A stretch of DNA of 64,000 nucleotides from Sphingomonas sp. BT-65 (lineage in GTDB: Bacteria; Pseudomonadota; Alphaproteobacteria; Sphingomonadales; Sphingomonadaceae). Where the stretch lies: NCBI RefSeq assembly GCF_026107375.2, contig NZ_JAPCIA010000002.1, positions 186,001 to 250,000 of the forward strand, read 5' to 3'. This document shows, in pieces, positions 23,922 through 33,403 of this stretch; position 1 is the first letter of the stretch, and the number at the start of each line of letters is the position of its first letter. The notes below the pieces were generated by a model. It was not told the origin of the DNA, did no database searches, and was given only the letters and a program-made list of their open reading frames with translations. The position numbers and the translations under genes are program-made.

Positions 23922-24426
23922 AAATCTCCGCCCGGCGAAGCGTTTCCATATGCACGAATATATCGGCCGAATCGCCGTCGCGCACCAGAAAGCCATAGCC
24001 CTTGAGGCGATTGAACCATTTGACGGTCACCGGCTCGAACGGCCCGGCCTCGGAAATCAGCTTGGTCCGGTCGGTGCGATCGGCGGTGCCCGACCGCGCC
24101 TTGGGCTGCTCGACCGCGTCGGTGAGGTCGATCGACAGGATCTCGCGCGCCTGCAGGCCGCGCTCGCGCCGCACCACGGTGCATTCGACTCGCGCGCCCT
24201 CGGGCAGGCTGCGCCGGCCGTGCGGCTGGAGCACCGAGAAATGGATCAGGATGTCCCCGGCCTGCGGATCATCGGCGACGATGAACCCGAAGCCGCGGGT
24301 CACATCGAACCATTTGACGGCGCCCACATGGCGCTCGTCGTCGGCGTCGGATTCGAGCACGGGAAGCACCGCGCCGGCCGGCACGGGCACAAAATCGCTC
24401 GACGCTCGGTGCGGGTCGGCACGCAT
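23833..24426 (-). CDS. Double cold-shock domain protein
   Basis: 197 residues. It has two cold-shock domains: residues about 33-95 ([18 protein letters not shown], then DILIHFSVL) and about 130-195 ([19 protein letters not shown], then DIFVHMETL). Both keep the RNP1 (GFGFI/GYGFL) and RNP2 (ILIHF/IFVHM) motifs that bind single-stranded RNA or DNA. The linker is charged. Proteins with two CSDs are common in alphaproteobacteria and act as RNA chaperones or antiterminators. The stop lies within the DUF192 gene downstream. It is likely cytoplasmic. Temperature regulation cannot be judged from the sequence. Confidence 0.9.
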   Translation of the reverse strand: MRADPHRASSDFVPVPAGAVLPVLESDADDERHVGAVKWFDVTRGFGFIVADDPQAGDILIHFSVLQPHGRRSLPEGARVECTVVRRERGLQAREILSIDLTDAVEQPKARSGTADRTDRTKLISEAGPFEPVTVKWFNRLKGYGFLVRDGDSADIFVHMETLRRAEIYDVEPDQPLRARIVEGDKGPLAVVVEAAD

Positions 24427-24491
24427 TCAGACTCTTCCCCCTGACCCGCAACATTAACACAGCATTTCCAGCGTGTGCGAATCCTTTGTTA

Positions 24492-25055
24492 CTAATCCTC
24501 GTTGAGCAACGGTTCGACGCTTTCTCCGGGGGGCATGCGTGCGATTTTCCACGCCAGCTCGGGCGCGTGGCCGGCGCGCATCATCGCGCCGACCTGTTTC
24601 GCCATCGTGACTCGATCGGCGGGCTCCGCTGCGAACGGCCCGATCCGGCGCTTGCGGGCGAATTCGACCGCCGTCGCACGCGCGCGGCCGTCGAGCTGCG
24701 GTGCGATCGCCTCGGCGTCCCGTTCCTGAACACCGGCGTGGCGCAGCGCGTCCTTCACGCGGCGGGCACCGAGGCCGCGCCGGGCCATCGCCGAAGCCTT
24801 TGATTCGGCGTAGAGCCGGTCGTCGATATAGCCGAGTTCGGCGAAGCGTTCCGCAATCGCGACGGGATCCGCGGGCTCGCCTTCCCACCCCCGCTCGCGC
24901 ACCTTGCGCGCGAGGTAGACGGCCAGTTTTCCGCGGGTCGTGGCGAAGCGCTCGACATAGCGCAGCGCCAGCCGTTCGAGGGCGGAACGATCCAGTGGCG
25001 GCGGTGGGCGGCGCCCAGAGGCGGTGTTGCGGCGCATGCGCCTTGTTTGTGCCAC
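24492..25055 (-). CDS. recX: RecX-like regulator of RecA
   Basis: 187 residues from a GTG at 25055; an ATG at 25037 is also possible. The helical repeats of RecX are visible: ALRYVERFATTRGKLAVYLARKV, FAELGYIDDRLYAESKASAM and RRGLGARRVKDALRHAGV. RecX binds RecA filaments and limits recombination and SOS activity. The N-terminal 25 residues are basic and Pro-rich. recA is not in this window, so this is a detached copy. No LexA-type site was seen upstream. Confidence 0.85.
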   Translation of the reverse strand: MAQTRRMRRNTASGRRPPPPLDRSALERLALRYVERFATTRGKLAVYLARKVRERGWEGEPADPVAIAERFAELGYIDDRLYAESKASAMARRGLGARRVKDALRHAGVQERDAEAIAPQLDGRARATAVEFARKRRIGPFAAEPADRVTMAKQVGAMMRAGHAPELAWKIARMPPGESVEPLLNED

Positions 25056-25173
25056 AGTGCCAACCGAATTTGAACGACAGTGCGTAGCAGAGCCGCCCTC
25101 ATTTCTGGTGTGGGGCCCAGCGTCGTGAAGACCGCGGGCGGGCTGCCACGATCAGGGGCACGGATTTTGGAAT

Positions 25174-26943
25174 ATGGCTTTGAACGTGAACGACACCGGG
25201 GATAGCGGCGCGACTCTGCAGCCCACCCCGACCGAAGACAATCTTCCCCGCCGCCTCGCGGATTTCGCGACGCTGGGCGAGGCGCTGGACTATGCCGCCA
25301 CCGGGGTGCGCGGCCTCAACTTCCACGATGCGCGCGGCACGCTCATGCGCGCCTATCCGTTCCGCGAGATGCGCGAGGATGCGCTGGCGCAGGCGCGCCG
25401 CCTGGTCGCCGCGGGCGTGAAGCCCGAGGACCGCATCGCGCTGATCGCCGAGACCGGCGCCGACTTCGCCGCACTGTTCTTCGGCGTGATCTATGCCGGC
25501 GCCTGGCCGGTGCCGCTACCGCTGCCCACCAGCTTCGGCGGCAGCCAGCATTATATCGACCAGCTCGCCGTCCAGCTCGAGAGCTGTGACCCCAAGATGC
25601 TGTTCTACCCGGCCGAGCTCGCCGCGATGGCGGGCGAGGCGGCGCGCCTCAAGGGCGTCGAGGGCATCGACTGGGAGAGCTTCGCGACGCGCGCCGCGCC
25701 CGCGGCCGAGCTGCCTCAGGCGAGCACCGACGACATCGCCTATCTGCAATATTCGAGCGGCTCGACCCGCTTCCCGCACGGCGTCGCGATCACCCACCAC
25801 GCGCTGCTCAACAACCTGTCGGCGCACAGCCACGGCATGGAGCTGCGCGACAGCGACCGCTGTGTCTCGTGGCTGCCCTGGTACCACGACATGGGGCTGG
25901 TCGGCTGCTTCCTGTCGATCGTCGCCAACCAGGTCTCGACCGATTACTTGAAGACCGAGGATTTCGCCCGGCGTCCGCTGGCGTGGCTCGACCTGATCAC
26001 CCGCAACACGGGCACCACCCTCTCCTATTCGCCGACCTTCGGCTACGACATCTGCGCGCGCCGCATGTCGAGCCAGACCAAGGCGTCGGACCGCTTCGAC
26101 CTCAGCCGCTGGCGCGTCGCGGGCAACGGCGCGGACATGATCCGGCCGGACGTGATGCAGTCGTTCGTCGACGCCTTTGCCGATGCCGGGTTCAAGGCCA
26201 GCGCCTTCCTGCCGAGCTACGGCCTCGCCGAGGCGACGCTGGCGGTGTCGATCATGCCCCCGGGCGAGGGCATCGTCGTCGAGCTGGTCGAGGAGACCCA
26301 GCTCTCGGGCGGCGAGCATGGCGCCAATGGATCTCGGCGCCCGCAGCGCTTCCGCGCGATCGTCAACTGCGGCAAGCCGGTCAAGGACATGGAGGTCCAG
26401 ATCCGCGAGGAGGACGGCACGCCGCTGCCCGAACGCGCGATCGGCAAGGTCTGGTGCCGCGGCCCCAGCGTGATGGTCGGCTATTTCCGCGACCAGGCCT
26501 CGACCGACGCGTGCATGGTCGATGGCTGGCTCGATACCGGCGACATGGGCTATATGTCCGATGGCTATGTCTACATCGTCGGCCGGGCGAAGGACATGAT
26601 CATCATCAACGGCAAGAACCACTGGCCCCAGGATATCGAGTGGGCGGTGGAGCAGTTGCCCGGGTTCAAACAGGGCGACATCGCCGCCTTCGCGATCACC
26701 ACGCCGGGCGGCGAGGAGACGCCGGCGGTGCTCGTCCAGTGCCGCACCAGCGACGATGCCGAGCGCCAGAAGCTGCGCGAGGAGATTCGCGAGCGCGTGC
26801 GCACCGTCACCGGCATGAACTGCGTGGTCGAGCTGATCCCGCCGCGCACCCTGCCGCGCACCAGCTCGGGCAAGCTTTCCCGCGCCAAGGCGCGCAACCT
26901 CTATCTCAACGGCGAGATCAAGCCCTACGCCATCGCCGCCTGA
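25174..26943 (+). CDS. Fatty-acyl-AMP ligase (FAAL)
   Basis: 589 residues. Adenylation-domain motifs: LQYSSGSTRFPHGVAITH (A3 P-loop), WLPWYHDMGLVG, PSYGLAEATLAV (A5), DTGDMGYMSDG (A7) and VGRAKDMIIINGKNHWPQDI (A8). The C-terminal PRTSSGKLSRAK holds the A10 Lys. The overall pattern is that of FAAL proteins, which activate fatty acids as acyl-AMP and pass them to an acyl carrier or polyketide synthase instead of CoA. No polyketide or peptide synthetase lies nearby, so the acceptor is unknown. A stem-loop at 26959 follows and the next gene is on the same strand. Confidence 0.88.
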   Translation: MALNVNDTGDSGATLQPTPTEDNLPRRLADFATLGEALDYAATGVRGLNFHDARGTLMRAYPFREMREDALAQARRLVAAGVKPEDRIALIAETGADFAALFFGVIYAGAWPVPLPLPTSFGGSQHYIDQLAVQLESCDPKMLFYPAELAAMAGEAARLKGVEGIDWESFATRAAPAAELPQASTDDIAYLQYSSGSTRFPHGVAITHHALLNNLSAHSHGMELRDSDRCVSWLPWYHDMGLVGCFLSIVANQVSTDYLKTEDFARRPLAWLDLITRNTGTTLSYSPTFGYDICARRMSSQTKASDRFDLSRWRVAGNGADMIRPDVMQSFVDAFADAGFKASAFLPSYGLAEATLAVSIMPPGEGIVVELVEETQLSGGEHGANGSRRPQRFRAIVNCGKPVKDMEVQIREEDGTPLPERAIGKVWCRGPSVMVGYFRDQASTDACMVDGWLDTGDMGYMSDGYVYIVGRAKDMIIINGKNHWPQDIEWAVEQLPGFKQGDIAAFAITTPGGEETPAVLVQCRTSDDAERQKLREEIRERVRTVTGMNCVVELIPPRTLPRTSSGKLSRAKARNLYLNGEIKPYAIAA

Positions 26944-26958
26944 GGGGTCGGAATCGCT

Positions 26959-26991
26959 CCGGAACGGCGCGAAAAATTTTCGCCGTTCCGG
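26959..26991 (+). terminator. Stem-loop after the FAAL gene
   Basis: An 11-bp stem CCGGAACGGCG/CGCCGTTCCGG encloses a loop of CGAAAAATTTT. No T-run follows the stem, so termination is uncertain. Confidence 0.45.
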
Positions 26992-27039
26992 GCCCGCACC
27001 TAACCTCTCGCTAACCTCACCGCGGCTAATGCGGCAGGC

Positions 27040-29403
27040 GTGACGAGCCAGACGACTTCCCAATTTGCGAAGCCGCGCATCGATGTTCGTGCGCTGCTCG
27101 GCCTGTACGACCCCGCGGATACCACCGACTGGGGCCCGATTCGCGCTGCCCAGATGAATGCCGGCAGCCAGCTCGCGCTGTTCATGCTCGCCGCCAACGT
27201 GATCGGCGCCGCGCTGATCACCCTCGCCTTCGCGCCGACCGTTCCCTTGTGGCAGCTCGCCAGCTGGAGCGCGCTGGTCGCTGCCGTCGGCGCCGCGGTC
27301 GCGTTCCGCCGCCTCGCCGTGCGCCACCGCACCGAGCGCGTCGCCACGCTCAAGGACGTGCGCGAGACCGTGCTCGACGGCATCGCGCTCGGCGCGGTGT
27401 GGTCGATCGCGCCCTTGCTCTTCGGCCCTTCGGCCAGCGCCGAGGCCGCCGCCGCGCTGTGGATCATCGTGTCGATCCTGATGGCCGCGTCCGCCGTGGC
27501 GATGGCGGCGCTGCCGCTCGCGACGATCGCCTTCCTCGTGGTGCTGGGCGGATCCGCCGCGGTCTCGCTCGCGCTCACCACCTCGCCCGCGCTCGGTGCG
27601 GCGTCGCTGGTGTTCACTGTGCTGCTCAGCATCGGCTGCTTCACCCGCGGCAAGGCGCTGGTCGTGATCCGCGCCGGCGAGATCGCGCTCGCCGAACGGG
27701 ACGAGACGGTCAGCCTGCTGCTCCGCGAGTTCGAGGACAAGGGCTCCGACTGGCTGTGGGAGACCGACGCGCAGCGCCGCGTGGTCCGCGCCAATCCGCG
27801 CTTCGCCGTCTCGCTCGGCGTCGATCCCAAGGCGATCAACGGCATGCCCTTTCTCCAGGTGCTCGCGGGCACGGCCTGGGAATCGGGCAATTTCGCGCAG
27901 GGCCTGCGCGAGATGGCCGAGCGCCTCAAGAAACGCGAATCGTTCCGCGACCTGCTGCTCCCCGTCTATGTCGACGGCGCCGAGCGCTGGTGGGAAATGA
28001 CCGGCTCGCCGCGCTTCAACGAGGAGGGCGCCTTCCTCGGCTTCCGCGGGGTCGGCTCCGACGTCACCGAGGCACGCGAATCCGCCAACAAGATCAGCCG
28101 CATGGCGCGCTTCGACACGCTCACCGGGCTGCCCAACCGCCTGCTGATCAACGAGACGCTGGCGCGGGCCATGGCCGAGGCCGAGAAATGGGGGTCGCGC
28201 TGCGCCTTCATGATGATCGACCTCGACCGGTTCAAGGCGGTCAACGACACGCTCGGCCACCCCGTCGGCGACCGGCTGCTGACGCGCGTCTCCGAGCGCC
28301 TCAAGCAGCTGATGACCGCCAACGACGTGATCGGGCGGCTCGGCGGCGACGAGTTCGCGGTGGTGGTGCACGACGCGACCGACAGCGCCGCGGTCGAGCG
28401 GCTCGCGCATACCATCATCGGCGTACTGTCGCAGCCCTATGAGGTCGACCAGCACACGCTCTATATCGGCGCCAGCGTCGGCCTCGCCATCGGCCCGCGC
28501 GATGGCCGAACCGCCGAGATGCTGATCCGCTCCGCCGACCTCGCGCTCTACCGCTCGAAGGATGCCGGCGGCGGCGTGTTCCACGCCTATGAGCCCGAGC
28601 TCCACGTCCAGGCCGAGGAGCGGCGCGTGCTCGAGATGGCGCTGCGCGCGGCGCTCGAGAATGACGAGTTCCACCTGCTCTACCAGCCCGTGGTCCAGGC
28701 CGGCAGCGGCGCGCTGATGGGGTTCGAGGCGCTGCTGCGCTGGACCCATCCCGAATTCGGCAACATCTCCCCCGCCAAGTTCGTGCCCCTCGCCGAGGAA
28801 GCCCGCCTGATCGCACCGATCGGCGAATGGGTGCTGCGCGCGGCCTGCGTCGAGGCGGCGCGGTGGGACGATCCGATCCGCATCGCGGTGAACGTCAGCC
28901 CCGAGCAGCTCCACAACCCCGGCTTCGCGTCGCTCGTCGCCGCGGCGCTGCGCGACAGCGGCCTGCGCGCCGACCGGCTCGAGCTCGAGGTCACCGAAAG
29001 CGTGTTCATGCGCGAGGGCACCGCCGCGGTGCGCACGCTCGAGGCGATCCTCGACATGGGCGTGCGGCTCAGCCTCGACGATTTCGGCACCGGCTATTCC
29101 TCGCTCGGCTATTTGAGCCGCACGCGCTTCTCCTCGATCAAGGTCGATCGCAGCTTCATCCAGGGCGCGTCGAAGGGCAGCAAGGAAGCGATCGCGATCA
29201 TCCGCGCGGTGGTGGCGCTCGCCGACAGCCTCGGCATGGCCACCACGGCGGAGGGCGTCGAGACCGAGGACGAGCACCGCATGGTCCAGGCGCTCGGCTG
29301 CACCAAGGTGCAGGGCTATTATTTCGGCCGCCCGCTCCCCGTCGCCGAAGCACGCGCCCTCGCCATGCGCGACAGCCAGGACGGTGCGAGCGTCGCTGCC
29401 TGA
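27040..29403 (+). CDS. Membrane PAS-GGDEF-EAL c-di-GMP protein
   Basis: GTG start; 787 residues. The first 210 residues hold about six hydrophobic segments (for example LFMLAANVIGAALITLAF and ALWIIVSILMAASAVAMAAL), a MASE-like sensor. A PAS-type region (about 235-350) includes WLWETDAQRRVVRANPRF. The GGDEF domain (about 360-520) has RLGGDEF intact. The EAL domain (about 530-780) has MGFEALLRW, LELEVTESVF and DDFGTGYSSL. Both catalytic sets look complete, so it may both make and degrade c-di-GMP, with the balance set by the sensor. It stands alone after FAAL. The ligand is unknown. Confidence 0.92.
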   Translation: MTSQTTSQFAKPRIDVRALLGLYDPADTTDWGPIRAAQMNAGSQLALFMLAANVIGAALITLAFAPTVPLWQLASWSALVAAVGAAVAFRRLAVRHRTERVATLKDVRETVLDGIALGAVWSIAPLLFGPSASAEAAAALWIIVSILMAASAVAMAALPLATIAFLVVLGGSAAVSLALTTSPALGAASLVFTVLLSIGCFTRGKALVVIRAGEIALAERDETVSLLLREFEDKGSDWLWETDAQRRVVRANPRFAVSLGVDPKAINGMPFLQVLAGTAWESGNFAQGLREMAERLKKRESFRDLLLPVYVDGAERWWEMTGSPRFNEEGAFLGFRGVGSDVTEARESANKISRMARFDTLTGLPNRLLINETLARAMAEAEKWGSRCAFMMIDLDRFKAVNDTLGHPVGDRLLTRVSERLKQLMTANDVIGRLGGDEFAVVVHDATDSAAVERLAHTIIGVLSQPYEVDQHTLYIGASVGLAIGPRDGRTAEMLIRSADLALYRSKDAGGGVFHAYEPELHVQAEERRVLEMALRAALENDEFHLLYQPVVQAGSGALMGFEALLRWTHPEFGNISPAKFVPLAEEARLIAPIGEWVLRAACVEAARWDDPIRIAVNVSPEQLHNPGFASLVAAALRDSGLRADRLELEVTESVFMREGTAAVRTLEAILDMGVRLSLDDFGTGYSSLGYLSRTRFSSIKVDRSFIQGASKGSKEAIAIIRAVVALADSLGMATTAEGVETEDEHRMVQALGCTKVQGYYFGRPLPVAEARALAMRDSQDGASVAA

Positions 29404-29457
29404 CGCGCGGGGCAAGCCGCCCTTGCAATGTTGGAATAGGTTTTGGAACACTGGCCG

Positions 29458-30381
29458 ATGCCCAGCACCGGCCCCAGCACCAATCCACGCCCGTTCAACC
29501 GCCGCCAGGCGCAGGAGAACCAGGCCTTCCTCGCCGCGCTGCGCCGCACCGGCAATGTGCGGGAGGCGGCGCGCAGCCTCGGCTACCACCGCTCGACCAT
29601 GGTCAAGCGCCGCAACCGCGACGCCGCCTTCGCCGCCGAATGGGATGCGGCGCTCGCCCTCGCCCATGCCCGCCTCAACGCCGCAGAGCGCGCCGAACCG
29701 GTGGAGGGCGAGCCGCACATCATCCGCACCGCCGCGGGCCGCCTCCAGCTCCGCCGTGCCCAGCCGCGCCGGCTCGACCGCGCGGCGGAACAGGCCTTCC
29801 TCGCCGCGCTGAGCGCCACCGCCAACGTCCGCCTTTCCGCCGCCGCAGCGGGGTTCAGCCACTCCGCCTTCTACGCCCGCCGCCGCGAGAGCCCGGCCTT
29901 CGCGCGCGAAATGCGCCTCGCGCTGGAGATGGGCTATGAACGGCTGGAGATGGCGCTGCTCGAAGCCGCCGACCCCGACAGCTATCGCGATGACGCCTGG
30001 CGCTACAACGATCCCCCGCCGATCCCGCAGATGAGCGCAGGCGAGGCGCTTCAGCTCCTCCATCTCCACCAGAAGGAGGTGCGGCTGCAGGCCGAACCGG
30101 CGCACATCAAGCGCCGCCGCGGCGAGAGCCGCGAGGCGCACAGCTTCCGCCTCGCCGCAATGTACGAGGCCCGGCTGCAGCGCGATCGCGAAGCGTTCGA
30201 TATCGCCGAGGCCGAACGCCGCGCCGCGGGCGAGCCCTCCCCCTTCGGGCCGAAGGTCCTGCCCCTCCCCGCGCTCGATCAGGTCAAGGGCTGGAGCAAG
30301 GCCGACCCGGCGAAACGGCCACAGGATCGCGAGCGGCCGATGTTCGGGGGCTGGCGGATCGGGGATTGGAAGAAGGAGTGA
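29458..30381 (+). CDS. Protein with two HTH repeats, phage terminase-small-subunit-like
   Basis: 307 residues from ATG 29458; a TTG five codons upstream (29443) is an alternative. The N-terminal half holds two copies of a helix-turn-helix unit, AFLAALRRTGNVREAARSL and AFLAALSATANVRLSAAAAG, each followed by an R-rich helix (about 25-70 and 110-160). The C-terminal half contains a helical region and a basic, Pro-rich tail. This pattern resembles small terminase subunits, which bind pac DNA for phage packaging, but no other packaging gene is nearby. It may be a phage or gene-transfer-agent relic or a domesticated regulator. The family assignment is tentative. Confidence 0.5.
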   Translation: MPSTGPSTNPRPFNRRQAQENQAFLAALRRTGNVREAARSLGYHRSTMVKRRNRDAAFAAEWDAALALAHARLNAAERAEPVEGEPHIIRTAAGRLQLRRAQPRRLDRAAEQAFLAALSATANVRLSAAAAGFSHSAFYARRRESPAFAREMRLALEMGYERLEMALLEAADPDSYRDDAWRYNDPPPIPQMSAGEALQLLHLHQKEVRLQAEPAHIKRRRGESREAHSFRLAAMYEARLQRDREAFDIAEAERRAAGEPSPFGPKVLPLPALDQVKGWSKADPAKRPQDRERPMFGGWRIGDWKKE

Positions 30382-30527
30382 GACTGCAGCCTCCGCTCCG
30401 CGCCAAATCCAAGCTGTTCGGAGCGTAACGCAACGCTCTCGGTCGTATGCCGAGCAGCGAAGAGCGTTGCCAATTGCAGAGCCACTCTGCAATTTCATCC
30501 CTTGAGTTTGGTTGGAAAGGTGCTGCG

Positions 30528-31700
30528 GTGGAGAGAAGACTGAGGACGCTTGCGGTACTCGGCGCCACGCTGATGGCGACCACCCCGGCGATGGCCGTGG
30601 ACAAGATGGTCATCGACATTCAGGGTATCTCGCCGAGCAGAGTCATCGTCTATCTCGACGATCATTCCACCGAAAAGACCCCAGTCGGCGCCGACATGGC
30701 CGGCCCCGTTCGCATCCGCGAGATCGACCTCACCATGGTCTATGAGGCGCCGGGTCAGCCCTACTGGACCGAAACCGCGCTCCAGTTCAAATGCCCGAAC
30801 CCCAGCTACGGGAAAAAGGCGCCGCGCAAGGGAAAGGCCGACGCGGCCTGGGTGCTGCCCGACACTGACTCGGTCGAGTTCCGGATGGAGGGCGGGCACA
30901 AGCGGATGAAGAATTCGCCTCAGATCGAAACGCTCACCGGCAGCGGCTGGCAGACCGCGTCCAATTATCTGATGCTCCAGGTCTATCGCGTCGCCTGCAA
31001 TGACATCGCGATCGGCCAGGCGAAACAGGCCGCGGTCATTCCCGGCGATAGGCTCGACCCCGGCAAGCTGCGTCAGAGCATGCGCGCGCTCGGTCTCGAT
31101 ACCGCCGAATTCCTGCCCGCCGAGGGTCTGTCGATGAACATGCTCGCCAGCTACACCTGGGAGCATTTCTGGAAGGACGTGCCCAAGCCCGCGCTCAACA
31201 ACGGCCGCAAGCTGACGCCGCAAGAGGCGGCGGCGCTCGAAAAGCAGTTGCAGGACCAGATCGCGATGCTCGAAAAGCAGCGCGACATCGTCGGCGCGCG
31301 CATCCGGAAGATGGACGACGAGAACCGCTTCATCGGCGAAGCCGCGAAGCTGCGCGGCGGCCGCCGGGTCAGCAGCACCGAACAGTCGCTGATCAGCGTC
31401 TGGCTCGGCAAAAATGAAAACGACGTTGTCACCGCGATGGGCGCACCGACTGTCAACGAGGCGGGCGGGCTGCGCTATCTCACCTACGCACGCGAATATG
31501 ACGGCCGCTACGCGCTGGTGCGCCCGGGCGGCGAGATCGTCTCGACGCAGGGCCTCTATGAGAGCTGCCGGGCGCAGTTCGTGCTCAAACCCGACAGCGG
31601 CGGCGCGATGCGGGTCGCCGACGTCATCGTCGACGAACAACGCAGCGGCCCCGGCCGCGCCTATGTCTGTTCGGAACTGCTGAACGCGCCGCGGCCGTAA
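30528..31700 (+). CDS. Exported protein of unknown function
   Basis: Start taken at GTG 30528, because a signal peptide follows directly (ERRLRTLAVLGATLMATTPAMA) and AAAGG lies upstream; the longer frame from 30447 would bury it. 390 residues. A beta-rich part (about 30-120) contains YWTETALQFKCPNPSYG; a coiled-coil segment (about 225-260, LTPQEAAALEKQLQDQIAML) is followed by a C-terminal domain with GAPTVNEAGGLRYLTY and a Cys-containing end (YVCSELL). I do not recognise it. It is followed after 26 bp by another exported protein, so the two probably share an operon. Confidence 0.7.
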   Translation: MERRLRTLAVLGATLMATTPAMAVDKMVIDIQGISPSRVIVYLDDHSTEKTPVGADMAGPVRIREIDLTMVYEAPGQPYWTETALQFKCPNPSYGKKAPRKGKADAAWVLPDTDSVEFRMEGGHKRMKNSPQIETLTGSGWQTASNYLMLQVYRVACNDIAIGQAKQAAVIPGDRLDPGKLRQSMRALGLDTAEFLPAEGLSMNMLASYTWEHFWKDVPKPALNNGRKLTPQEAAALEKQLQDQIAMLEKQRDIVGARIRKMDDENRFIGEAAKLRGGRRVSSTEQSLISVWLGKNENDVVTAMGAPTVNEAGGLRYLTYAREYDGRYALVRPGGEIVSTQGLYESCRAQFVLKPDSGGAMRVADVIVDEQRSGPGRAYVCSELLNAPRP

Positions 31701-31726
31701 CCCAATTTTCGCACCCGGAGGAATCG

Positions 31727-32323
31727 ATGTCGATGAACATGAAGCAATGGATTGCCGCGGCGCTGTTTTCGACCTTCGCAATCGCTTCGCCCGCCTTCGC
31801 CCAGCTCCCGCCCGAGCTGCTCCAGGGCGGCGGCGGAAGCGAAGGGACGCTCTACAGCGACGCCTTTTACAAATCGAAAGACGGCTTCTGGGTGGTGATG
31901 CGCAACCGCACCGACGATGGCCTGCGCTGTTCGGTCAGCTATATCGCCAACGACTGGCTGTACGCGATCCACGGTCCCGCCAACGCTCGGGAGGTGAAGG
32001 AAAATGCCGGGCAGATCTGGTTCAGCGGCAAGGCGATCCCCGCGCCCGCAGCCAAGGTCGAGCAGGTCGAACTCTTCATCCGCGCGATGAAGGGCAAGAC
32101 CGCCACCTATCCCGCCGCGCTCACCAAGGTCATTCCCGAGCACGGAACCTTCGTCCTGTTTCTCAACGTGAAAAACTATCTGCGCACGGTCATCAAGAAG
32201 GGCGAGGATAGCGACGAATTCGCCGTCGATCTTCGCGGCAAGCAGGTCTACGCGGCCAAGCTTCCCCAATTGCAGAAAGCCTATGCGATGCTCGACAAAT
32301 GTATGGCCGCAAAAGGCGGCTGA
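31727..32323 (+). CDS. Small exported protein
   Basis: 198 residues; ATG with GGAGGA upstream. The signal peptide is MNMKQWIAAALFSTFAIASPAFA, cut after AFA. The mature part is beta-rich (DGFWVVMRNRTDDGLRCSVSY; LFLNVKNYLRTVIKKG) with a C-terminal helix and a final Cys-containing segment (LDKCMAAKGG). It resembles no family I know. It comes directly after the exported 390-residue protein and ends 55 bp before a bidirectional terminator shared with nusG. Function unknown. Confidence 0.7.
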   Translation: MSMNMKQWIAAALFSTFAIASPAFAQLPPELLQGGGGSEGTLYSDAFYKSKDGFWVVMRNRTDDGLRCSVSYIANDWLYAIHGPANAREVKENAGQIWFSGKAIPAPAAKVEQVELFIRAMKGKTATYPAALTKVIPEHGTFVLFLNVKNYLRTVIKKGEDSDEFAVDLRGKQVYAAKLPQLQKAYAMLDKCMAAKGG

Positions 32324-32378
32324 GCCAGCCGGACGCTCGTGCTCGGGCCCCCGATTTCGAACCCGGATCGCTCAAAAC

Positions 32379-32410
32379 AAAAAGGCCGGAGCTTTAGCCC
32401 CGGCCTTTTC
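32379..32410. terminator. Bidirectional terminator between an exported-protein gene and nusG
   Basis: The stem AAAAGGCCGG/CCGGCCTTTT is flanked by A-runs on one side and T-runs on the other, so it works in both directions for the convergent genes. Confidence 0.85.
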
Positions 32411-32433
32411 GATTTCCGTGAAGGCGCCGCGTT

Positions 32434-32970
32434 CTACTTCGACCGCTCCACCTGGTCGAAGTCCAGCTCCACCGGCGTCGCGCGCCCGAAGATCGACACC
32501 GACACTTTGACCTTCGACTTGTCGAAGTCGAGCTCCTCGACCACGCCGTTGAAGCTCGCGAACGGGCCTTCCAGCACCTTGACCGCGTCGCCGATCTCGT
32601 AGTCGACCTTGATCTGCGTCTTGGGCGCGGCGGCTGCTTCCTCCTTGGTGTTGAGGATGCGCGCGGCCTCGGCCTCGCTGATCGGCTGGGGCTTGCCCGA
32701 GCTGCCGAGGAAGCCGGTCACCTTGGGCGTGTTCTTGACGAGGTGATAGACGTCGTCGTTCATCGCCAGCTTGGCGAGGACGTAGCCGGGGAAGAATTTC
32801 CGCTCCGACTGCACCTTCTTGCCGCGGCGCACTTCGGTCACCGTCTCGACCGGGACCTCGACCGCCTCGACCAGCGCGTCGAGGCCCAGCCGCGTCGCAT
32901 CGGCCAGGATCTGGTCCCGCACCTTGTTCTCGAAGCCCGAATAGGCGTGAATGATGTACCAGCGCGCCAT
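32434..32970 (-). CDS. nusG: Transcription termination/antitermination factor NusG
   Basis: 178 residues. The NGN domain starts ARWYIIHAYSGFENKV and contains FFPGYVLAKLAMND, VYHLVKNTPKVTGFLG. The C-terminal KOW domain (about 120-178) contains IGDAVKVLEGPFASFNGVVEELD. NusG binds RNA polymerase and couples it to Rho or ribosomes. It follows secE by 23 bp in the same direction. It is normally part of secE-nusG-rplKA, but here rplKA are on the other strand. Confidence 0.97.
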   Translation of the reverse strand: MARWYIIHAYSGFENKVRDQILADATRLGLDALVEAVEVPVETVTEVRRGKKVQSERKFFPGYVLAKLAMNDDVYHLVKNTPKVTGFLGSSGKPQPISEAEAARILNTKEEAAAAPKTQIKVDYEIGDAVKVLEGPFASFNGVVEELDFDKSKVKVSVSIFGRATPVELDFDQVERSK

Positions 32971-32993
32971 TGTCGTTCCGTTCTTTGGCTCTG

Positions 32994-33191
32994 TTATGCG
33001 GCGAGGCCGAGGAGGAAGTTCACGATCGCGCCGAACAGGCGGTCGACCCCGAAGAAGAAGATGCCGAGCAGCGACGCCATGATCAGCACCATCACCGCGG
33101 TCATGATGGTCTCACGGCGCGTCGGCCAGACGACCTTGCGGGTCTCTGCCTGCACCTGGCGCATGAATTCGAGCGGACTGGTCTTGGCCAC
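32994..33191 (-). CDS. secE: Preprotein translocase subunit SecE
   Basis: 65 residues from GTG 33191 (GAGG lies seven bases upstream; a TTG at 33206 is less likely). Typical short alphaproteobacterial SecE: SPLEFMRQVQAETRKVVWP, then TRRETIMTAVMVLIMASLLGIFF. The amphipathic helix with KVVWP and a single membrane segment match the family. SecE clamps SecY in the translocon. Confidence 0.95.
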   Translation of the reverse strand: MAKTSPLEFMRQVQAETRKVVWPTRRETIMTAVMVLIMASLLGIFFFGVDRLFGAIVNFLLGLAA

Positions 33192-33343
33192 CTGCTTGCC
33201 TCGCAAATTGGTTGCCCGGCTTCGGGACAGGTTCCGCCGCCCGGCCCCTTCGAAGAGACCCGGCGAGACCCACCCACGCTGTCGGATTGGGGCAGGTATC
33301 TAGCGACTTGCCCGGCACGGGGCAAGGGGCGTGATACGGGACC

Positions 33344-33373
33344 GAAAACGGGCGCTCCCGGATGGAAGCGCCC
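33344..33373 (-). terminator. Terminator after the 83-residue protein gene at 33404
   Basis: The minus-strand stem GGGCGCT/AGCGCCC has a CCATCCGG-type loop and is followed by GTTTTC. It lies just downstream of the small gene ending at 33404. Confidence 0.65.
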
Positions 33374-33403
33374 GCAACCGGGTTCGGAACCGGAGCGATT
33401 TGC

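Noticed and set aside
25516..30498. 1660-residue minus-strand ORF
   Set aside because: It runs antisense to the FAAL, GGDEF-EAL and HTH genes; long stop-free antisense frames are usual in high-GC DNA and its translation has no domain.
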